A stretch of 64,000 bases of DNA from Noviherbaspirillum aerium (GCF_008929045.1 NZ_VFAH01000007.1:205647-269646), one strand, 5' to 3'; counted from the stretch's first letter, positions 44,860 through 55,160 are shown. Numbers and translations are program-made. The notes: a model not told the origin generated them from the sequence alone.

Positions 44860-45660
44860 GGTGATGCAAAATCAATGTGAAAACAGATAGGCGGAAAGCA
44901 TGTTCAACCGATTCTGCCATAGCAAAACCGCGTCTGCATAACGAAAATTGGAGCAAAAAACAGGAATGCGAAACCTGCTCCAATATGCAACGCAACTGCT
45001 CCAGATTGACACGGCCGGCGCGCCGCGGAGCAAGTCGCGTGCCGGTCCCCCAGAAGCCGGCACGCGTCACAGGCACGGTTCGGCGCAACGCAGCATGCCG
45101 ATCCCTCCTCAACAATGCGCACAAGGCTTGGGACATGCCCAGCTTTTCCTCGTCCCGACATGATGCTGCCATGCCGCCCTCAGCGAATTTCCAGCTCCGG
45201 CTACAAGGCTGACATTGGCGCAGGACAAAGCCTTGCGGATTCGCAAATCATTTTTCCATTGGACACTTATTCTTTGCCTGTGACTCTTTTCCGACTGCAA
45301 TCAGTGAGAGGCACAAAGGGCCTGCGCCTCATGTGCGGGCCTTTTTCTTTGCGCTCCGGCGCTCGACGGGGAAGGCCTGCGCGGCTCGCTGCCTCGCACG
45401 ATCGCCATTGAGCGCTGTCAAATCCATGCAGGGGAAATCCGGTAGAAGTAACAAGAGCAGGACCCATGCCCGTGGCAAGCGCTTCCGCCTACGCGATACG
45501 GATGGCTGACCGAAGTCTCTCGACTGTGCAGTCAAGCGACCCGACGACTCAATGACTCAAGGGCTGCATGACCACATGGCTGCGTGGCTGAGATGACGCG
45601 CGACCGCATGCAGCCGGGGAAGAATCGCCATGGACACATTCATCAACAAAGGAGAACAAC
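44860..45660. other. 800-base stretch without a convincing gene
   Basis: Open frames exist on both strands (for example 44877-45212 plus) but none has recognisable protein features or a ribosome-binding site. The only clear element is the terminator at 45315-45349, which implies some short plus-strand transcript. Confidence 0.5.
45315..45349 (+). terminator. orphan rho-independent terminator
   Basis: AAAGGGCCTGCGC and GTGCGGGCCTTT form a bulged stem followed by TTTTTCTTT on the plus strand. No protein gene ends just upstream, so it may end a small RNA or a relic transcript. Confidence 0.55.
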
Positions 45661-46059
45661 ATGAATGCATTCAAACGTCTTACCGCTTCGATGCTCGTCG
45701 TGTGCGTCACAGGCTTGAGCCTGCCGCTGCAGGCGAGCGCCGCCATCGTGTCCACGCAGGAAGCTGCCGCCGCACCCGCAGCCAGTGCGGTAAGCGGGGA
45801 GCGGGACCGGGTGATCAGCTTCCTGTCGCGCGACGAGGTGCGCAAGTCCATCGAAGCGCAGGGCGTCGATCCGCAGGATGCCATCAAGCGCGTGCAAGCC
45901 ATGTCGGATGAGGAAGTCCAGCAGCTTGCCGGGCGTATCGACCAGTTGCCCGCCGGCGGCAACATCATCGGCGTGCTCTTTACCGTCTTCATCGTTCTCC
46001 TTGTCACCGACATCCTCGGCCTCACCAAGGTCTTCCCGTTCACCCGATCGATCCGATGA
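45661..46059 (+). CDS. PA2779-family protein
   Basis: A 132-aa protein with AAAGGAG before the ATG. Signal-like helix (MLVVCVTGLSLPLQASA, from residue 11), a central RDEVRKSIEAQGVDPQDAIK and MSDEEVQQLAGRIDQLPAGG, then a C-terminal membrane helix and TRSIR tail. This matches the PA2779 family, always paired with a PA2778-type peptidase-like gene, as here (four-base overlap). Function unknown; membrane-bound partner of the next protein. Confidence 0.85.
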   Translation: MNAFKRLTASMLVVCVTGLSLPLQASAAIVSTQEAAAAPAASAVSGERDRVISFLSRDEVRKSIEAQGVDPQDAIKRVQAMSDEEVQQLAGRIDQLPAGGNIIGVLFTVFIVLLVTDILGLTKVFPFTRSIR

Positions 46060-47012
46060 AACTGGCGGTCTTCGCACCGGCATCATGCCCGCGCGCCATC
46101 GCCTCCGCGGCCTTGGTGCTGGCGCTGGCCGGGTGCGCTGCGCCGCAGGTCGTGTCCCTGCAGCAGCAATGGCCCCAGACGCTGGCGCCGGCGGCAAGGA
46201 TCGACGGCGTTCCGTTTTATCCTCAGGACGATTATCAATGCGGTCCCGCGGCGCTGGCCATGATTGCCGCGGCGGCAGGTGTGCAGGTCCAGCCGGAGCA
46301 ACTGGTCGGCCAGGTGTATCTGCCGGCACGACAGGGATCGTTGCAGCTGGAAATGCTCGCCGCCGGGCGCGGTCTTGGGTTGGTCACGCATCGGATCAGG
46401 CCGGACCTGGAGGCGCTGCTGCAGGAAGTGGCGGCAGGCAATCCGGTGATCGTGCTGCAGAACCTGTCCTTCCAGTTCGCGCCGGTATGGCATTACGCGG
46501 TGGCAATCGGCTTTGACCGCGGCAGCAACACCATCCTCCTTCACTCTGGCCGCACCGAAAAGATGGAAATGTCGCTCCATGCCTTCGAACGGACCTGGGA
46601 GCGCTCGGGCCGCTGGGCAATGCTGGCCATGGCGCCCGACCGGCTGCCGGCGGGCGCGGACGCCTCCGCCTATGCGGCTTCCATCGCGGCGCTGGAACGC
46701 AGCTCGCCGGCGGCGGCGCGCAAGGCCTATGCGGCGGCGCTGAACCGGTGGCCAGCCGATCCGGTGCTGCAGCTGGGGGCCGGTAACACGGCGTATGCGC
46801 AAGGCGACTTGAGAAGTGCGGTCCAGGCATACCGGAAACTGGTGGCGACCCATCCGGGCATCGCCGATGGCTGGAACAATCTTGCCCAGGCGCTGCTGGA
46901 GCAGGGACAGTCGCGTGAAGCCATGGCAGCCATAGGGAAGGCAGTCGCGCTGGGAGGCCCCAGGCTGGACAGCTACCGCCAGCTGCAGCAGCAGATTCAG
47001 GCGAAGCGCTAG
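46056..47012 (+). CDS. PA2778-family C39-like cysteine peptidase lipoprotein with TPR
   Basis: A 318-aa lipoprotein: signal peptide with lipobox LAGC (about residue 29), a C39-like papain-fold domain (about 50-205) with YQCGPAALAM holding the catalytic Cys and VWHYAVAIG the His, then TPR-like helices (WNNLAQALLEQGQSREAM). Probably a periplasmic peptidase-like protein working with the PA2779 partner. Its TAG stop (47010-47012) lies inside the left end of the MITE-like repeat. Confidence 0.85.
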   Translation: MKLAVFAPASCPRAIASAALVLALAGCAAPQVVSLQQQWPQTLAPAARIDGVPFYPQDDYQCGPAALAMIAAAAGVQVQPEQLVGQVYLPARQGSLQLEMLAAGRGLGLVTHRIRPDLEALLQEVAAGNPVIVLQNLSFQFAPVWHYAVAIGFDRGSNTILLHSGRTEKMEMSLHAFERTWERSGRWAMLAMAPDRLPAGADASAYAASIAALERSSPAAARKAYAAALNRWPADPVLQLGAGNTAYAQGDLRSAVQAYRKLVATHPGIADGWNNLAQALLEQGQSREAMAAIGKAVALGGPRLDSYRQLQQQIQAKR

Positions 47013-47101
47013 AGCGGATTCCAGGTGGGTGTATGGAAGAATCGGTTCATGTGCCCAGGGCAAGCCGAGGCGACCGACCATTCACCTGCAATCCGCTCTA
47101 G
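47009..47101. mobile_element. MITE-like element, copy A (93 bp)
   Basis: Perfect 12-bp terminal inverted repeats CTAGAGCGGATT (47009-47020) and AATCCGCTCTAG (47090-47101). The interior matches the reverse complement of 62781-62940 along both arms (for example GGTGGGTGTATGGA and AGGGCAAGCCGAGGCG), with a further 67 bases present only in that copy. TA flanks the GAGCGG ends, as for IS630/Tc1-type insertion (inference). No coding capacity. Confidence 0.8.
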
Positions 47102-47106
47102 GGCAT

Positions 47107-48249
47107 CTACGCCAGCGCAAACAGATCCGCCGCCATCACGCAGCCGTGCAGCTGGCGGCCGGGGGCTGCGGCGTCGTAGACCACCAGCAGCGAAGGAGGG
47201 CGGCCCGCTTCCGAATACAGGCAGATGCCTTCCGCATGATCGACCCCCTGGCCGAATGGCACGTCGACGACCCGCTTCAATGCATCGGCTTCGAGCATGC
47301 ATTCGTCATCGGGACGCGTGCCGCCGGTCCAGCGGAAGACCGTGACCGGCCCGTCGAGATCCATGCTGGGGCCGGCCAGAATCAGCAGGTCGTCGTCCTG
47401 CACGCACAGGTCGCGGATGCCGAGCCCGCCCAGATCCAGAAAGTGCTTGCGGTAGCGCCGGCCGTCCGGGCCGATGCGCTTGAGCTTCAGGACGGAAGCA
47501 TCGAGCTTGTCCTCCTTGAGTTCCAGTTCAAGTATCACCGCCCAGCCGCGCAGCACCGGGCCGCGCAGGCCGACGAACAGGCGCTTGCCCGAAACGGCCA
47601 GACCCTCGATGTCGAAGCCGTTGTCCTTGCCGGGAATCGCGAGAAAGGGTGCGAGGTGTTCATCGTTGCGCAGTTCTTCCATCAGGTCGTTGCCCTTTCC
47701 GCGCGCGCGCAGCTGCGCCGCCGTCCGCGTCGCACCATCGTGCGCGACCTCTTTCTTCAGCATCACTTCGCCCTGTTCCACGGCTACCGGGATGCGGGCC
47801 AGAAGATAGCGGTTATTCTCTGAAACGATTTTCGACAGCTGCTTCCGGGCCTTCGCGTCGCCGCCGGATCCCGGCTTCTTGCGCTTGAGGCTGTGCGATC
47901 CCACCAGCCAGAGGTAGCCGTCTCCATAGGCAAGGCCTTCGATGTCGATTTCCTGCAGATCGCATGGATCGCCGGTCGGCGGTACGGGCAGCCGCAGATA
48001 GTCGTTGAGCGGAAACTGGCGGTGGCCGCGCGCGCAGGTGCGGCCCTCGTCATCTTTTTCCCGTGCAATCGACAGCCGCTCCAGGCTGATGGTTTCATCA
48101 TTGGCGACCCATAGCGTATCGTCGATCTGCAGCACGACGGACAAGCCGTCGCGCAGTTCCTTGCCCTTGGAGAAGTCGTTGTGTTCCGGCTGAAATTCCA
48201 GCAGCAGGTGTTGGTGGGTTGTCATCGCGGTTTTTATGGAGTCGATCAT
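47107..48249 (-). CDS. DUF3616 protein
   Basis: A 380-aa protein of the DUF3616 family, a predicted beta-propeller: VANDETISLERL, DIEGLAYGDGYLWLVGSHS, FDIEGLAVSGKRLFVGLRGP and GIRDLCVQDDDLLILAGPSM are repeated blades. No signal peptide is evident. GTG 48270 and ATG 48225 are alternative starts; none has a clear ribosome-binding site. The stop lies five bases beyond the MITE-like element. Function unknown. Confidence 0.75.
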   Translation of the reverse strand: MIDSIKTAMTTHQHLLLEFQPEHNDFSKGKELRDGLSVVLQIDDTLWVANDETISLERLSIAREKDDEGRTCARGHRQFPLNDYLRLPVPPTGDPCDLQEIDIEGLAYGDGYLWLVGSHSLKRKKPGSGGDAKARKQLSKIVSENNRYLLARIPVAVEQGEVMLKKEVAHDGATRTAAQLRARGKGNDLMEELRNDEHLAPFLAIPGKDNGFDIEGLAVSGKRLFVGLRGPVLRGWAVILELELKEDKLDASVLKLKRIGPDGRRYRKHFLDLGGLGIRDLCVQDDDLLILAGPSMDLDGPVTVFRWTGGTRPDDECMLEADALKRVVDVPFGQGVDHAEGICLYSEAGRPPSLLVVYDAAAPGRQLHGCVMAADLFALA

Positions 48250-48361
48250 GCTGATTCTGGCGTTTAGCACGCCGGCAGTACGGGACGCAGATCAAACCCG
48301 GTGCGTTCGCCGTTGATGAATGCGCGGCAACATGAGGTGCCGTGCCACGGCGCATGGCCCT

Positions 48362-51040
48362 TCATGGCGCCAGCTTGTGCAGTTCCCGGAACAGTCCGGT
48401 CTGGACCGCCGTCGGCGCGAGCGGCTGCGCCAGCAGGTAGCCCTGCACTTCGTCGCAGCCCAGCGCCTTGAGGATCTCGAGCTGCCGCTCTTCCTCGACG
48501 CCTTCGGCCACGACCCGCATGCCGAGCGCATGCGCCATGGTGATGATGGCCTGGAAGAACACATTGCCCTGGTCGCTCTTGCCCAGCTCGTGCGTGAAGG
48601 CGCGGTCCACCTTGAGCACGTCGAAATCGAGCTGCTGCAGCTTGGCCAGCGAGGAGTAGCCGGTGCCGAAGTCGTCGACCAGCAGCGTCAGGCCCTGGTT
48701 GTGCATGTCGTGCAAGGCGCTGTTGATGTCCTGATCGCCGCTCATCATGGTGGCTTCGGTCAGTTCCACTTCCACCAGCCGCGCATCGATGCCGTAGCGT
48801 TCCAGCGCCTCGCGGAAAATCCGCGATATGTCGGCTTCGTTGAACTGCCGCGACGACACATTGACCGACACCGGCACCATGACGTCGCCGTTGCGCATCC
48901 AATGCGCGATCTGCGCGCATACCTTGTCGAGCACCAGTTCGCCGAGCTGCACCACCAGGCCGGTTTCTTCGGCCAGATCGATGAAGCTGCCCGGCTGCAG
49001 CATGCCTTCGATCGGATGCGCCCACCGCACCAAGGCTTCCATGCTGGAGGTGCGCCCGGTCCGCACGTCGATGCGCGGCTGGTAATGGATCACGAACTGG
49101 TCATGCTCGATCGCATGCCGCAGGTCGGTTTCGCGCCGCAGGCGGTTTCGCAGCGCGTCATAGAATTTCGGATCGAAGAAGCGGTAGGTATGCTTGCCGC
49201 TGGTCTTGGCCAGGTACATTGCCACGTCGGCATTCTGGAGCAGCGCGCCGGCATCTTCGGCATCATCGGGAAACACGCTGATGCCGATCGAGGTGCTCAC
49301 CGCGGCGATGCCGGCCGACAGCCTGAATTTTTCCCGGAAGGCATGCAGGATGCGTTCGGCCACATGCGCGGCATCCGCTTCCTGCACCACGTTCTCGATG
49401 ACGACCACGAACTCGTCGCCGCCCAGCCGGATCACCTTGTCATGCGGGCGCACGGCGTCGCGCAGGCGCAGCGCCGCGTTGCGCAGCACCTCGTCGCCGG
49501 CGGCATGGCCGAGCGTATCGTTGACCCCCTTGAAGCCGTCCAGATCGATGAACAGGACCGCCAGCTTCTTGCCCGACCTGGCAGCCTTGCCGATGGCCTC
49601 CGGCAGAAACGACTGCACCCAGAGGCGGTTGGGCAGGCCGGTCAGCACATCTTCATTGCCGATGCGCTCGAGTTCCAGCACATGCTGCTTTTCGCGCGTG
49701 ATGTCGCGCAGGGTCACCGCCAGATCCGCATCGGAGCGCACCGCTTTGAGATACACATAGCGCTTATGCGGATCATTGTCGCCTGCGAGGCACACCTCGC
49801 CTTCGAACTCGCCCTGTTCCGCCGCCGTCCTGAGCGCGCCGATCACGATGTCGGTATCTTGCGGCGCATACAGCACCGACAGGCGGACACCAATGAATTG
49901 CTCCGGCCGGTACCCATAGAATGCGGCGCCGCGCTGGTTGCAGTCGACCGCCTCGAAATCGACGATGCGGCCGCTGGCGTCCCGTATGGGCCGGGAGATG
50001 TAGAAACCTTCGCTGCCGCCTTCGGTGGCGATACGGTAAGTGGCCTGCGCCATCTCCAGCTGGCGCTTGCGCCATGTCAGTCGCAACGACAGCGCCGCCG
50101 CGACCACCACGAATGCCAGCAGGCCGATCGACAGGGCGGTCGCGGTCTTGACGACTTCCGAGCGCCGCTGCCAGTAGGGCGCCATCACGGTTTCCTGATC
50201 GAGCCCGGTCAGGGCGACAATGTCGTAGCCGTCCACCTTTTGCCAGCCGACGAAACGGCTGCGGCCGTCGCGAAACAGCGTTGCGCCCTCGAAGAAATGA
50301 TTGCCTGCGGGAAGGGCGAGATTCGGCGAAGCGGGGATAGGATTGGATGCGGGGTCATGCACATGCTCGCCGGTGCGTGCCACCCGCATCAGGCCGTCGG
50401 TGCCGACCACGCCGAGAAAACCGAATGGCCCGAGGGTGACTTCGTCATAGTTGGCGGTAAGAAAGCCCAGTTCCACGGTGATCAGGACCACGCCGTCGAA
50501 ATGGCCTTCCGCATCCAGCAGGCGCCGGGAAAACTGGATGATGGCGTTGCCGGTCGAGCGGCCCCAGGTCGGCAGGCTCATGTAGAGAAAGTCGCTGCCT
50601 GCGGTCTTGTGGGCAAGATAATAGGGACGGTCGCTGACATCGGGACTGGAACGCAGGGCGCCCGGACCGAAAGTGCTGGTGAACCGCATGCCGTTGCGGT
50701 CGACGATGCTGGCATTGAACGGCGCGGATTCCGGAAAGACGCCGCGCCGCTTGAAATCTTCAAGGCGTACTTCGCCGCCCGAGGTCTCCCAGTCCACCTT
50801 GATGACCAGCAGGAGCTGGTCGATGGTATTGATGGTGCGTTGCAGTTGCTGGGCATAGCCGCGCGCGAGAATGCCGGCTTCCGCCAGGGCCGTTTCCTCC
50901 ACCAGCGTTTTTTCCCTGTCCAGCCGATGCAGCAGCATCTGCCAGCCCGCCATGAGGATGATGACGGTGCCGATCGCCCACCATAGCGCCATGCGGGAGT
51001 TGACCAGCAGAAAATCAAGCCTGTTGCGCCATGTCCGCAT
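48362..51040 (-). CDS. Cache-PAS-GGDEF-EAL cyclic-di-GMP protein
   Basis: An 892-aa membrane protein if translated from ATG 51040 (MRTWRNRLDFLLVNSRMALW); the frame is open to 51181. Membrane helix at about 18-36, a periplasmic double-Cache-type sensor (about 40-290; GPGALRSSPDVSDRPYYLAH), helix near 300, PAS (about 330-450), GGDEF with intact RLGGDEF and EAL with SMEALVRW, VDDFGTGYSS and AEGVEE. Both catalytic domains keep key residues, so either activity is possible. It stands alone. Confidence 0.88.
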   Translation of the reverse strand: MRTWRNRLDFLLVNSRMALWWAIGTVIILMAGWQMLLHRLDREKTLVEETALAEAGILARGYAQQLQRTINTIDQLLLVIKVDWETSGGEVRLEDFKRRGVFPESAPFNASIVDRNGMRFTSTFGPGALRSSPDVSDRPYYLAHKTAGSDFLYMSLPTWGRSTGNAIIQFSRRLLDAEGHFDGVVLITVELGFLTANYDEVTLGPFGFLGVVGTDGLMRVARTGEHVHDPASNPIPASPNLALPAGNHFFEGATLFRDGRSRFVGWQKVDGYDIVALTGLDQETVMAPYWQRRSEVVKTATALSIGLLAFVVVAAALSLRLTWRKRQLEMAQATYRIATEGGSEGFYISRPIRDASGRIVDFEAVDCNQRGAAFYGYRPEQFIGVRLSVLYAPQDTDIVIGALRTAAEQGEFEGEVCLAGDNDPHKRYVYLKAVRSDADLAVTLRDITREKQHVLELERIGNEDVLTGLPNRLWVQSFLPEAIGKAARSGKKLAVLFIDLDGFKGVNDTLGHAAGDEVLRNAALRLRDAVRPHDKVIRLGGDEFVVVIENVVQEADAAHVAERILHAFREKFRLSAGIAAVSTSIGISVFPDDAEDAGALLQNADVAMYLAKTSGKHTYRFFDPKFYDALRNRLRRETDLRHAIEHDQFVIHYQPRIDVRTGRTSSMEALVRWAHPIEGMLQPGSFIDLAEETGLVVQLGELVLDKVCAQIAHWMRNGDVMVPVSVNVSSRQFNEADISRIFREALERYGIDARLVEVELTEATMMSGDQDINSALHDMHNQGLTLLVDDFGTGYSSLAKLQQLDFDVLKVDRAFTHELGKSDQGNVFFQAIITMAHALGMRVVAEGVEEERQLEILKALGCDEVQGYLLAQPLAPTAVQTGLFRELHKLAP

Positions 51041-51370
51041 TGCGGGCTGGCCATGCCATGGAGTCGGAGAGGAGCGCTGGTCTGGGTCCAAAAGCTTGAT
51101 CTCGCTGCATCTGATGGTGTGGGTCGGAATCTTGTTGAAGGCAGATGGGTGGACACCGTGCCGCAGCAAGGAAACCAGCACGGCAAGGCCTGGAGCTTCG
51201 CGTGCATCGTCGATGCGGTATCGGCCTGATACGCGTCCATCTTTTGATCAACAAATTGTTAGGTCGCACCACTGGAGACGCCATAACGGGCGATCGCCGC
51301 GTCGAGGCGCCCTGTCGTTACTTTTTACTTGTGACTATCGCGTCGTGACGCCTTGTTCCAACAGCAATCT

Positions 51371-51412
51371 GCCTCGGCCTCGACTAGGCCGGTCGGAGCG
51401 AAATCGCTCTAG
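51371..51412. repeat. dispersed hairpin repeat, copy 2
   Basis: Two adjacent perfect inverted repeats: CGGCCT(CGACT)AGGCCG at 51375-51391 and GAGCG(AAAT)CGCTC at 51396-51409, ending TAG. It resembles 10200-10247. The stretch 51041-51762 has no convincing gene; this repeat is its only clear feature. Confidence 0.6.
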
Positions 51413-51762
51413 ACAAAGCTTCCGGCTATCAATGCAGCGGCCGGGTTGGTACGCTCAGGTTTCATGGGTGGTTGGATTAGCAATTCCGTAATTAATTCTT
51501 AGCGTCTTTGTAGTTGATGAATTTGCGGCGACTCAGCATTCCTGCGGACCGACATCCAGGCTGAATGATTAGTGCAGGCGGGAAACAGGACTATAGGAGG
51601 TCAGCAAGACAGCAAGATGAATAAGAGGGTGCTTCATCCGGCAATACGTGTTTTGCGGCTGAACGCTCGTTAGGATGGTTTAGGCTGTGATTGATAAGCT
51701 GCTGCGCGATCCGGACGCAACCCTTATCAAACACAGCCTAGCCGGACTGGCAACGCTGCCCT

Positions 51763-54108
51763 TCAGGGATTCGCCATTTGAATCCGCGCCTCCAATTCCC
51801 GCCGGGCCACGTCGAATTCCTTCTGCAACTCGTCAAGCAAGTCATGGCCGCCCTCCAGGGCACCTTCCTTGCCCATCCTTTCGAGTTCCATGCAGGCAGG
51901 CCGCATGCGGACGGCGCCCAGGTTCTCGATGCTCGACAGGAAACGGTGGCATGCCGCTTGCACTTTCTTCGCATCTTCCTCGGCGAGCGCGCCGGCTATC
52001 GCTTCAAGGTGGCGCGGGGAATCATTGATGAAGAGCTGGATGATGTCGGCCACGATGGTCGGGTTGTCTTCATCCTGCAGTTCCAGCAGCTGGTCGATGC
52101 GCTGCTGGTCGATGACGACGTCCTCCGGCTTGCCCGCCTGGGACGGCGATGCCGCCGCCATCAGCGCGGCGCGCACGTCATCAAGTTCCACCGGCTTGGA
52201 TACGTAATCGTCCATGCCGGCGGCCAGGCATTTCTCACGGTCGCCCGGCATGGCGTTGGCGGTCATTGCAATCACCCGCGGACCGCCGCCGTCAAAGCGT
52301 GCACGCAAGCGCCGGGTGGCTTCCAGCCCGTCCATTTCCGGCATCTGCACATCCATCAGCACCACGTCATAGGTCTGCCGCTCCAATGCGTCAAGGGCTT
52401 CCGCGCCGTTGGCCACCACGTCGGCGCGGTAGCCGAGATGCACCAGCAGTTGCCGCACGACCTTCTGGTTGATGGTGTTGTCTTCCGCCACGAGAATGCT
52501 GAGCGGCAGCGTATCGGCCAGCTTGCCGGAGGGCGCCGCGTGCGGTTCCGGACGGGATGCCACCGTTTCCAGCCGCATGGCATGCAGCAAAACGTCGAAC
52601 AGCGCGGTCGGCTTGATCGGCTTGTTCAGGTAGGCCGCAAAATCGATATCGGCAATGCGCGTGTCCTGCGGACGGTAGGCCACCGACGTCAGCATGATCA
52701 GCGGCAGCGCCTGTGCGTCGCGGTATTTGCGTATCTCCACCGCCAGGCCGAGGCCATCCATTTCCGGCATGCTCATGTCGAGGATGCCGACATCGAAGGC
52801 ATGGCCGTGACGCACCAGGTCCAGCGCCTCGATCGCGGAGGCGGCGGCCGATGGAATCATGCCCCACAGCAGCGCCTGCTTGACCAGGATGCGGCGATTG
52901 GTGCTGTTGTCGTCGACGATGAGCACATGCCTGCCGGCCAGGGCCGAAGACTGTTCCTGCAGCAGGCTGTGCGCCAGCCTGGCGCCGGAAGCCCTGGCGG
53001 TGATGGTGAAGTAGAAGGTGGAGCCGGAGCCCACCGTGCTTTCCACCCACATGCGCCCGCCCATGATTTCGGTGAGCCGCTTGCTGATGGCCAGGCCCAG
53101 GCCGGTGCCGCCGTACTTGCGGGTGGTGGAAGTATCGACCTGGGTGAAGGCCTGGAACAGTTCGCCGAGGCGCTCGCCGGGAATGCCGATGCCGGTATCC
53201 CTGACGGCAAACCGCAGTTCGTGTTCGCCATTGCTGAGCAGCGTGGCGCCGACCGATACCACCACCTCGCCGAACTGCGTGAACTTGATCGAATTCGACA
53301 GCAGGTTCACCAGCACCTGGCGCAGGCGCGTGACATCGCCGATCACCGTCGCCGGCACGCCGTCGTCAATGAAGTAGGCAAGATTGAGTTTCTTTTCCGC
53401 CGCCGCCGAGGCGAGCAGGTCGAGCGATTCCTCGATGCAGCGGCGCAGGTCGAAGGGATGCATCTCGATGTCGAGCTTGCCGATCTCGATCTTCGAATAG
53501 TCGAGGATGTCGTTGATGAGCGTGAGCAGCACTTCGCTGCTCGAACGTATCGTCTGCGCATAGTCGCGCTGTTCATCATCGATGCGGGTATTGAGCAGCA
53601 GGCTGGTCATGCCGATGACCGCGTTGAGCGGGGTACGGATTTCATGGCTCATGTTGGCAAGGAACATGCTCTTGGCCTGGGTCGCTGCCTCCGCCTTTTC
53701 CTTGGCGGCCTGCAACTCCATTTCATACGCCCTGCGCGAGGAGATGTCGCGCAGGATCACGGTATAGACCAGGCCGCCGTCGCTGTCCAGCCGGGAGATC
53801 GACGCCTCGGCGGGAAACTCCGTGCCGTCCCTGCGCCGCGCGAAGATCGCGCGGCGCTCGCCCATCTTGCGGGCGCTCTGGCCCGAGCGGTCGAAATTCT
53901 CGATATGCGTGCGGTGAACGCGATGATGCCGTTTCGGCAACAGGATGTTCAGGTCCTGGCCGTTGGCTTCTTCAGCCGTCCATCCGAATACCCGCTCGGC
54001 GCCCTGGTTGAACAGGATGATGCGGTGTTCGCCGTCGACGCAGATGATGGCGTCGTCGGCAATACTCAGGATGCCGTTGAGCTGGGCGGAGGTCAGGTTG
54101 GCTGGCAT
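51763..54108 (-). CDS. hybrid sensor histidine kinase (PAS-HisKA-HATPase-REC-REC-HPt)
   Basis: A 781-aa soluble kinase. PAS (1-125; [20 protein letters not shown]), HisKA with [15 protein letters not shown] (His155), ATPase (about 260-380; [28 protein letters not shown]), first receiver (about 393-510; [12 protein letters not shown]), second receiver (about 535-650; [15 protein letters not shown]) and a C-terminal HPt-like domain (about 680-770). The HPt reads CHRFLSS instead of the usual H-x-L-K-G. No membrane helix. It begins 10 bases after senB, on the same strand. Confidence 0.9.
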   Translation of the reverse strand: MPANLTSAQLNGILSIADDAIICVDGEHRIILFNQGAERVFGWTAEEANGQDLNILLPKRHHRVHRTHIENFDRSGQSARKMGERRAIFARRRDGTEFPAEASISRLDSDGGLVYTVILRDISSRRAYEMELQAAKEKAEAATQAKSMFLANMSHEIRTPLNAVIGMTSLLLNTRIDDEQRDYAQTIRSSSEVLLTLINDILDYSKIEIGKLDIEMHPFDLRRCIEESLDLLASAAAEKKLNLAYFIDDGVPATVIGDVTRLRQVLVNLLSNSIKFTQFGEVVVSVGATLLSNGEHELRFAVRDTGIGIPGERLGELFQAFTQVDTSTTRKYGGTGLGLAISKRLTEIMGGRMWVESTVGSGSTFYFTITARASGARLAHSLLQEQSSALAGRHVLIVDDNSTNRRILVKQALLWGMIPSAAASAIEALDLVRHGHAFDVGILDMSMPEMDGLGLAVEIRKYRDAQALPLIMLTSVAYRPQDTRIADIDFAAYLNKPIKPTALFDVLLHAMRLETVASRPEPHAAPSGKLADTLPLSILVAEDNTINQKVVRQLLVHLGYRADVVANGAEALDALERQTYDVVLMDVQMPEMDGLEATRRLRARFDGGGPRVIAMTANAMPGDREKCLAAGMDDYVSKPVELDDVRAALMAAASPSQAGKPEDVVIDQQRIDQLLELQDEDNPTIVADIIQLFINDSPRHLEAIAGALAEEDAKKVQAACHRFLSSIENLGAVRMRPACMELERMGKEGALEGGHDLLDELQKEFDVARRELEARIQMANP

Positions 54109-54118
54109 GGTGAAAATG

Positions 54119-55099
54119 TCATGAAAGAGGTTGGTTTGCGAGCAGATCCTGCACCAGTCGGCGCACCGAGGCCTGCTCCTGCCCCGGCGAGAACAGCGGC
54201 GCGCGCCGGGCGCATTGCTCCTTGAGTCGCCCGAGGTAGAGCGGGTCGCCTGCGCAGCGCGTGATCATGGCCGCCAGGACATCATGCTTGCCGACCGGGA
54301 AATAGCCGGCATAGTCGGCGCCCAGCATGCCGCGGTTGCCCGGGATGTCGGTGGCCAGCACGGGAACGCCGCTGGTCACCGCTTCAATGATCACGTTGGC
54401 GCCGCCCTCCATGCGGGAAGTCAGCACCAGCAGGTCGCTTTGCGCGAGTTCGCGGCGCGTCGCCTCATGCGGCAGGCCGCCCAGCCAGCGGTAATGGGCC
54501 AGGCTGCGCTGCGCCGCCTGCGCATGTTCCGCCAGTTCCGGGTCGAGCGCGCCGCCGATATGCAGCATGCGCGTGCGGGCCGGATCGACCAGCGGCACGG
54601 CGCGCAGATAGGTGAGCGGATCCTTCTCATCGCGCAGGTGTCCGATCATGATCACCCGCATCAGTCCGGCATCCGGCGCCGCATTCTCCGCCGGCGGCAC
54701 CGTTGCGGGCGCCGACTGGTAAATCACGCAGGCTTTGGCGCGCAGCGGCGCATCAAGTTCCTGCAGGCCGGCTTCCTGCAGCAGCACCAGTCGGCTGGCC
54801 AGCTGCAGCGAGCGCCGGGCGTCGTCATCGCAATGGATATCGCGGTAGAGATCGGTGCCGGTCAGCACCAGTACCGACGGACGGCCCGGCAACCGCGAAT
54901 GAAAATCCGCCAGCGAGGCCGCCGAACGGCGCGCATGCAGGGCGATCATCGCATCGCACCGGTTTCCATTCCAGCGCTGCTGGATGTCGATCAGATAATC
55001 CATGGAAAGGAAATTCGCCCAGCGGTTCGCGGTCTGCCAATTGCCGTTGTTGGCTTTTGCCGTTGCCGGACTGATAATGCTGACGTGCGCTTTGTTCAA
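54119..55099 (-). CDS. senB: SenB selenosugar synthase (GT4-type glycosyltransferase)
   Basis: A TTG start at 55099 is chosen because homology begins there (NKAHVSIISPATAKANNGNW, QTANRW) and GGAAAG lies upstream; the first ATG (54,9xx-55,0xx region, MDYLIDIQQRW) would cut off that conserved N-terminus. The 326-aa product is a short GT4-type glycosyltransferase: ALHARRSAASLADFHSR, LTGTDLYRDI, IYQSA, LPHEATRRELAQSDLLV and EGGANVIIEAV (nucleotide-sugar site). This is the family that makes the selenosugar for selenoneine. Divergent from senA; followed at 10 bases by a histidine kinase gene. Confidence 0.75.
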   Translation of the reverse strand: MNKAHVSIISPATAKANNGNWQTANRWANFLSMDYLIDIQQRWNGNRCDAMIALHARRSAASLADFHSRLPGRPSVLVLTGTDLYRDIHCDDDARRSLQLASRLVLLQEAGLQELDAPLRAKACVIYQSAPATVPPAENAAPDAGLMRVIMIGHLRDEKDPLTYLRAVPLVDPARTRMLHIGGALDPELAEHAQAAQRSLAHYRWLGGLPHEATRRELAQSDLLVLTSRMEGGANVIIEAVTSGVPVLATDIPGNRGMLGADYAGYFPVGKHDVLAAMITRCAGDPLYLGRLKEQCARRAPLFSPGQEQASVRRLVQDLLANQPLS

Positions 55100-55160
55100 T
55101 GCCGCTTTCCCGCTGGTTAGCCTGATATGGATTGCCGATAATGTTTCCGACACTTGGCCG

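Noticed and set aside
44852..44869. Possible sigma-54 promoter TGGCAG...TGCA upstream of the aor genes
   Set aside because: Spacing is one base too long and it faces away from the operon.
44877..45212. 111-codon plus-strand frame in the gene-free stretch
   Set aside because: No ribosome-binding site and no protein-like pattern.
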